Shown here: in pieces, positions 58,377 to 64,000 of the stretch
Layout of the letters: every line of letters starts with the position of its first letter
Numbering within the stretch: position 1 is the first letter of the stretch
NCBI RefSeq assembly: GCF_002222595.2
Contig: NZ_CP022413.2
Coordinates: 2,721,001 to 2,785,000 of the forward strand
DNA from: Blautia hansenii DSM 20583
Lineage (GTDB): Bacteria; Bacillota; Clostridia; Lachnospirales; Lachnospiraceae
Direction of reading: 5' to 3'
DNA length: 64,000 nucleotides
Program-made: the position numbers and the translations under genes
The notes under the pieces: model-generated
What the model saw: only the letters and a program-made list of their open reading frames with translations
Database searches by the model: none
What the model was told of the DNA's origin: nothing

Positions 58377-59898
58377 TGTTCACACTCCTTTTCGCTCCTG
58401 CCATGTATAATCCCAGTTCTTCCGTTGTAACCTTCTTCGGATCTACATCTGCAACGATTTCGCCTTCGTACATTACAAGAATTCTGTCACTTACATTCAT
58501 AACCTCATCCAGCTCTAAGGATACCAAAAGCACTGCCTTTCCTGCATCTCTTTGTGCAATCAGCTGTTTATGGATATATTCAATAGCGCCTACATCCAGT
58601 CCTCGAACCGGCTGCACTGCAATAACAATATCAGGATTTCTGTCCAGCTCTCTTGCAATAATCGCTTTCTGCTGATTACCGCCGGACATTCCTCTTACAA
58701 TGCTGTTTACACCCTGTCCGGAACGAATATCAAACTTCTTAATCAGTTCCTCCGCATAGCTGCGAATTGCATCAAATTTTAAAAATCCATGATTTTGGAA
58801 GCGTTTTGTAAAGTAGCTCTGGAGCACCAGATTTTGCTGAAGGTCATAATCCAAAACCAGACCATCCTTATGTCTGTCCTCCGGAATATGTGCCATACCA
58901 TCCAAACATTTCTTGCGAATACTTTCATGAGTAATATCTTTTCCTTTTAGGAAGACCTGTCCCTCGTCAATAGGCATCATTCCCGTAATACCATATACCA
59001 ATTCAGACTGTCCGTTTCCGTCAATACCTGCAATGGTAACAATTTCACCTTTTCGTACGGTAAACGATACATTCTTTACTGCTTCTTTGCCATGATGCTT
59101 TGACTTAATCGTCATGTTCTTTACTTCCAAAATAGCATCACCGGGCGTAATTTCTTTCTTATCCAGAATGAAATTGACTTTTCTTCCTACCATCATCTCT
59201 GACATGGCTTCTTTGGAAGTTTCCGCAACATCAATGGTTCCGATATACTTTCCTTTTCTAAGTACGCTGCATCGATTTGCAACCTCTTTAATTTCATTTA
59301 ATTTATGTGTAATGAAGATAATAGACTTTCCTTCCTCCACCAACTGCTTCATAACCTTCATAAGCTCATGAATTTCCTGTGGAGTTAAAACAGCCGTAGG
59401 CTCATCAAAAATCAAAATATCATTATCACAATACAGCATTTTCAAAATTTCTACACGCTGCTGCATACCTACTGTAATATCGGAGATATACGCATCCGGA
59501 TCAATTTTGAATTTATACCGTTCACTTAATTCCATAATTTTCTTACGGGCATCATCCATTTTCAGGACCCCGCCTTTTGTTGTTTCCCGTCCTAAAACAA
59601 TACTTTCCAGTACGGTAAAATTATGAACCAATTTAAAATGCTGATGTACCATTCCAATTCCCAAAGCATTGGCATCATTAGGATTGTTAATCTTTACTTC
59701 TTTTCCATTAATTTTAATTTGACCTGCTTCCGGCTGATACAAACCAAACAGAACACTCATCAGTGTAGATTTACCTGCTCCGTTTTCACCCAGCAGTGCG
59801 TGGATTTCACCTTTTTTTACGCGCAGGGTAATATCATCATTAGCTTTAAAATCACCGAACTGCTTCGTAATATGGTTCATTTCAATTACATATTCCAC
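58366..59898 (-). CDS. Nucleoside ABC importer ATPase, two domains (NupO/YufO type)
   Basis: 510 residues with two ATPase domains. Domain 1: Walker A GENGAGKSTLMSVLFG, signature ITVGMQQRVEILKML, Walker B ILIFDEPTAVLTP. Domain 2 is degenerate at Walker A (IDGNGQSELVYGITG) with signature RGMSGGNQQKAIIARELDRNP and no classic Walker B glutamate (VIAVQPVRGLDVGA), as usual in this sugar/nucleoside group. It drives the two permeases encoded next. Confidence 0.95.
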   Translation of the reverse strand: MEYVIEMNHITKQFGDFKANDDITLRVKKGEIHALLGENGAGKSTLMSVLFGLYQPEAGQIKINGKEVKINNPNDANALGIGMVHQHFKLVHNFTVLESIVLGRETTKGGVLKMDDARKKIMELSERYKFKIDPDAYISDITVGMQQRVEILKMLYCDNDILIFDEPTAVLTPQEIHELMKVMKQLVEEGKSIIFITHKLNEIKEVANRCSVLRKGKYIGTIDVAETSKEAMSEMMVGRKVNFILDKKEITPGDAILEVKNMTIKSKHHGKEAVKNVSFTVRKGEIVTIAGIDGNGQSELVYGITGMMPIDEGQVFLKGKDITHESIRKKCLDGMAHIPEDRHKDGLVLDYDLQQNLVLQSYFTKRFQNHGFLKFDAIRSYAEELIKKFDIRSGQGVNSIVRGMSGGNQQKAIIARELDRNPDIVIAVQPVRGLDVGAIEYIHKQLIAQRDAGKAVLLVSLELDEVMNVSDRILVMYEGEIVADVDPKKVTTEELGLYMAGAKRSVNNEK

Positions 59899-59917
59899 GT
59901 TTTTTCCTCCTTTTCTT

Positions 59918-60340
59918 TTATTTCAAATTAAATGAACTAAAGCCACAGGGCAAAAGCTCCTCTAAAGTCATGACTCTGCAAGTATTTTCCCCATTGGCAA
60001 GAATAATCTGAAATTCTTTTGGGTCACAAAATTCCATCATTACCTGCCTGCACACCCCGCAAGGTGAGCACATTACATTTGCATCCTCTCCGTCTTTTGC
60101 ACCCACAATGGCTATTTTTTCAAATTCTCTTTCTCCCTCTGAAACCGCCTTGAAAAAAGCAGTTCTTTCCGCACAATTTGTAGGTGTATATGTGGCATTC
60201 TCAATATTACAGCCCAAATAAACTTTTCCGCTCTTTGTCAAAAGCGCTGCGCCTACTTTAAAATTTGAATAGGGCGTATATGCCTTTAATCGGGCTTTTT
60301 TTGCTTCCTCCAGCAATTCAAGATTGTCCATATTTTCCAT
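59918..60340 (-). CDS. cdd: Cytidine deaminase
   Basis: 140 residues, the small tetrameric form. Zinc ligands are in the NCAERTAFF motif (cysteine and the catalytic glutamate) and in CSPCGVCRQVMMEF. It turns cytidine and deoxycytidine into uridine forms for the phosphorylase. It follows deoB by 3 bp. Confidence 0.96.
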   Translation of the reverse strand: MENMDNLELLEEAKKARLKAYTPYSNFKVGAALLTKSGKVYLGCNIENATYTPTNCAERTAFFKAVSEGEREFEKIAIVGAKDGEDANVMCSPCGVCRQVMMEFCDPKEFQIILANGENTCRVMTLEELLPCGFSSFNLK

Positions 60341-60343
60341 CTC

Positions 60344-61519
60344 CTATTTTAAGATTTCATCCTTAAAGCTGGTTCCATCCAATCTGCTGTCAATTCCAAA
60401 GATGTCCAATATGGTTGCAGCGATATCGGAAAATGTTTTACGAGTTCCCATATTTACCCCTTTTTTCACCTGCTCGCCATAAGCTAAAAACGGTACACAT
60501 TCTCTGGAATGGTCTGTTCCCTTAAATCCTGGATCGCATCCATGGTCTGCTGTTATCATTAAAATATCCTGCGGCTGCATTCTCTCCATAAAAGTTCCCA
60601 ACTGCTTATCAAAAACAGTTGCAGCCTTTGCATATCCCTCAATGTCATTTCTGTGACCATAAAGCATATCAAAATCCACTAAATTCACAAAGCATAAGCC
60701 ATTAAAATCTTTATCTTGAAGCTGTATGGTTTTTTCCATTCCATCCACATTTCCCTGAATACGCTGAGTATGAGCAATACCCTTCCCTGCAAAAATATCA
60801 TAAATCTTGCCCACACCATAAGTATCGTATCCTTCTTTTTGCAAAACATCCAGCATAGTGTCCCTTGGCGGTAAAAGTGAAAAATCATGGCGATTTGTAG
60901 TTCTTTGGAAATTTGGCGCTTCCCCTACAAACGGTCTGGCAATTACACGTCCTACGCCATGTTCCCCTACCAAAATCTCTCTGGCAATTTCACAATATTT
61001 GTACAATTCTTCTACCGGAACAATGTCCTCATGTGCAGCAATCTGGAAAACACTGTCTGCCGATGTATAGACAATCAGCTTTCCTGTACGAACGTGCTCT
61101 TCTCCATAGTCTCTGATAACATCCGTTCCGGAATAAGGCTTGTTGCAAAGCACTTCTCTGCCTGTTCTTTTTGAAAATTCATCTAAAACTTCCTTTGGAA
61201 ATCCATTGGGATAAGTAGGAAGAGCATTCTCAGACACAATACCTGCAATCTCCCAATGTCCGATTGTCGTATCTTTTCCTTTTGATGCTTCCTGCATCCT
61301 TCCATAGCTTCCTACTATATTATCTGATTTTTCCAGATAATCCACACCATCAATACAAGAAAGTCCCAATTTTCTCATATTCGGTGTATCGTATTCCTTT
61401 GAATGGGTAATTGTATAGAGTGTATTTGCACCTTCATCTCCAAAATCAGCCGCATCCGGTGCATGTCCAATTCCAAAACTGTCCAATACAATCAAATATA
61501 CTCTCTGCTTGCTCATCAT
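60344..61519 (-). CDS. deoB: Phosphopentomutase
   Basis: About 391 residues. The alkaline-phosphatase-type metal sites are visible in YLIVLDSFGIGHAPDA, the phosphorylated threonine in SKGKDTTIGHWEIAG, and ITADHGCDPGFKGTDHSRE with the two-metal ligands. It converts (deoxy)ribose 1-phosphate to the 5-phosphate. The ATG at 61519 (followed by a second ATG) has AAAGGGACG ahead and fits the family start; an ATG at 61558 would add thirteen residues. First gene of the nucleoside operon. Confidence 0.96.
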   Translation of the reverse strand: MMSKQRVYLIVLDSFGIGHAPDAADFGDEGANTLYTITHSKEYDTPNMRKLGLSCIDGVDYLEKSDNIVGSYGRMQEASKGKDTTIGHWEIAGIVSENALPTYPNGFPKEVLDEFSKRTGREVLCNKPYSGTDVIRDYGEEHVRTGKLIVYTSADSVFQIAAHEDIVPVEELYKYCEIAREILVGEHGVGRVIARPFVGEAPNFQRTTNRHDFSLLPPRDTMLDVLQKEGYDTYGVGKIYDIFAGKGIAHTQRIQGNVDGMEKTIQLQDKDFNGLCFVNLVDFDMLYGHRNDIEGYAKAATVFDKQLGTFMERMQPQDILMITADHGCDPGFKGTDHSRECVPFLAYGEQVKKGVNMGTRKTFSDIAATILDIFGIDSRLDGTSFKDEILK

Positions 61520-61566
61520 TCTCGTCCCTTTCTTTATTATCCTGCTCACTACGCTCATATAATTTT

Positions 61567-61613
61567 ATTATATAGTATCTTATATCCCCAAAAAAGGACT
61601 TATGTCCTTTTTT
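61567..61613 (-). promoter_or_regulatory. deoB operon promoter with a perfect palindromic operator near -41.5
   Basis: On the minus strand a 24-bp palindrome (AAAAAAGGAC-4-GTCCTTTTTT, 61613-61590) is centred 29.5 bases before TATAAT (61572-61567), i.e. about -41.5 from the start. The -35 box is poor (TTTTTG). This is the layout of class II Crp/Fnr-activated promoters. The palindrome could also act as a weak hairpin, but the tRNA operon has its own terminator at 61705. Confidence 0.65.
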
Positions 61614-61704
61614 GAAATCTTTTATAATTTGCCAAAATTCGGCACAAGAAAATACCTCTATAACTAATATATACCAATAGCTTCACTTTTATAAAGAAGA
61701 ATAA

Positions 61705-61743
61705 CAAAAAACACAATGGCTTTCATCTTTGAGAACCATTGTG
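61705..61743 (-). terminator. Terminator of the rRNA-tRNA operon
   Basis: Stem CACAATGG / CCATTGTG with a 16-base loop, followed by TTTTTTG on the minus strand, about 30 bp after tRNA-Asn. Confidence 0.88.
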
Positions 61744-61773
61744 CTCTTTGTTTAAAATCTGAAAATAGAAAAG

Positions 61774-61846
61774 CTCCCCCTGTTGGACTCGAACCAACGA
61801 CACTGCGGTTAACAGCCGCATGCTCTACCGACTGAGCTAAGGAGGA
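61774..61846 (-). tRNA. tRNA-Asn (anticodon GTT)
   Basis: 73 nt cloverleaf: acceptor TCCTCCT/AGGGGGA, D-arm AGCTCAGTCGGTAGAGC, anticodon loop CTGTTAA, T-arm GGTTCGAGTCC, discriminator G. No CCA encoded. Last of three tRNAs behind the 23S gene. Confidence 0.97.
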
Positions 61847-61857
61847 ATATGAAAAAG

Positions 61858-61928
61858 AGGCGCCAACCAGATTTGAACTGGTGATAGAGGTGTTGCAGAC
61901 CTTTGCCTTACCACTTGGCTATGGCGCC
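61858..61928 (-). tRNA. tRNA-Cys (anticodon GCA)
   Basis: 71 nt cloverleaf: acceptor GGCGCCA/TGGCGCC, D-arm with AGCCAAGTGGTAAGGC, anticodon loop CTGCAAC, T-arm AGTTCAAATCT, discriminator T (U73, typical for tRNA-Cys). No CCA encoded. Confidence 0.97.
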
Positions 61929-61977
61929 ATATAATATATTATACTCACATATTTTATAAATATGCAAGTATTTTTAG

Positions 61978-62049
61978 TGACTCCTACGGGAATCGAACCC
62001 GTGTTACCGCCGTGAAAGGGCGATGTCTTAACCGCTTGACCAAGGAGCC
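61978..62049 (-). tRNA. tRNA-Glu (anticodon TTC)
   Basis: 72 nt cloverleaf: acceptor GGCTCCT/AGGAGTC with one G-U pair, D-arm GGTCAAGCGGTTAAGAC, anticodon loop CTTTCAC, T-arm GGTTCGATTCC, discriminator A. No CCA encoded. First tRNA after 23S. Confidence 0.97.
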
Positions 62050-62143
62050 AAATATTTTTCACACCATACCTTCAAAACCACATATATAAAACGAAACCTT
62101 CCAACTGCCGTTCAGCTTAGTCCGCTTAACTTCCTAAGCTATT
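62050..62143 (-). other. Spacer between 23S rRNA and tRNA-Glu, no 5S gene
   Basis: About 94 bp with one hairpin (AGCTTAG / CTAAGCT, 62140-62114), probably a processing signal. A 5S gene of about 117 nt cannot fit, and none is found after the tRNAs. Confidence 0.7.

Positions 62144-64000
<1,857 letters not shown>

Noticed and set aside
61590..61613. Palindrome as the terminator of the rRNA-tRNA operon
   Set aside because: A better terminator with a T6 run exists at 61705-61743, and the position at -41.5 of the deoB promoter fits an operator.

Overview
The window reads as a chromosomal segment of a low-GC Firmicute of the Lachnospiraceae type (Blautia or a close relative is my best guess, by inference). 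Supporting signs are the Tad/Flp pilus genes of the clostridial form, a nine-gene V-type ATPase operon, glutamine synthetases of types I and III side by side, a DapL-type aminotransferase, strong AGGAGG ribosome binding sites, and tRNAs without encoded CCA. No phage, plasmid, insertion sequence or CRISPR array was seen.

Layout. 0-5 kb: a minus-strand Tad pilus operon (tadV-Z-A-B-C, the Flp pilin, and a DUF5702-like protein cut by the left edge). 5-13.8 kb: housekeeping and transport genes (GDSL hydrolase, YbaK, MATE, a small conserved-looking protein, CapA, an NSS transporter, TRIC channel, YqeY, tRNA-Lys, TrmB). 13.9-22.5 kb: a plus-strand V-ATPase operon (H-C-I-K-F-E-A-B-D). 22.5-26.4 kb: a lipoprotein and phoU-phoP-phoR. 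26.6-41.75 kb: a block devoted to glutamine and glutamate: pyrG-purF-dapL, a wrecked O-acetylhomoserine sulfhydrylase fused to a piece of an Rrf2 regulator, glnN-asnB, and a divergent operon of a three-piece glutamate synthase, glnA and an ANTAR antiterminator. 41.8-45.3 kb: pstSCAB. 45.3-45.9 kb: an AT-rich gap with a DnaA-box cluster. 45.9-50.4 kb: galK, a lipoprotein and a DUF885 protein. 50.5-61.6 kb: an eleven-gene nucleoside uptake and salvage operon (deoB to punA). 61.7-64 kb: the 3' part of a 23S rRNA gene followed by tRNA-Glu, -Cys and -Asn.

How the genes work together. The three nitrogen transcription units (pyrG, glnN, glt) share one design: a TTGACA-17-TAnnnT promoter, then, within about 15 nt of the predicted start, a 6-bp hairpin with a six-base loop carrying A1 and G4, whose 3' arm is also part of an intrinsic terminator. 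That is the signature of ANTAR-dependent antitermination, and an ANTAR protein with a degenerate receiver domain lies at the end of the glt operon. I infer a local regulon that couples glutamine and glutamate synthesis to the main glutamine-consuming enzymes (PyrG, PurF, AsnB). The block sits between pstSCAB and phoU-phoPR, all on one strand, as if inserted into an ancestral pst-pho operon; pstS and phoU each have a promoter with the same 11-bp-periodic PHO-box layout.

Other points worth attention are a circularly permuted PstS, two abutting perfect DnaA boxes far from any dnaA gene, a perfect 24-bp palindrome centred near -41.5 of the nucleoside operon that encodes its own Crp/Fnr-type regulator, and the decayed sulfhydrylase-Rrf2 fusion with intact operator-like boxes.
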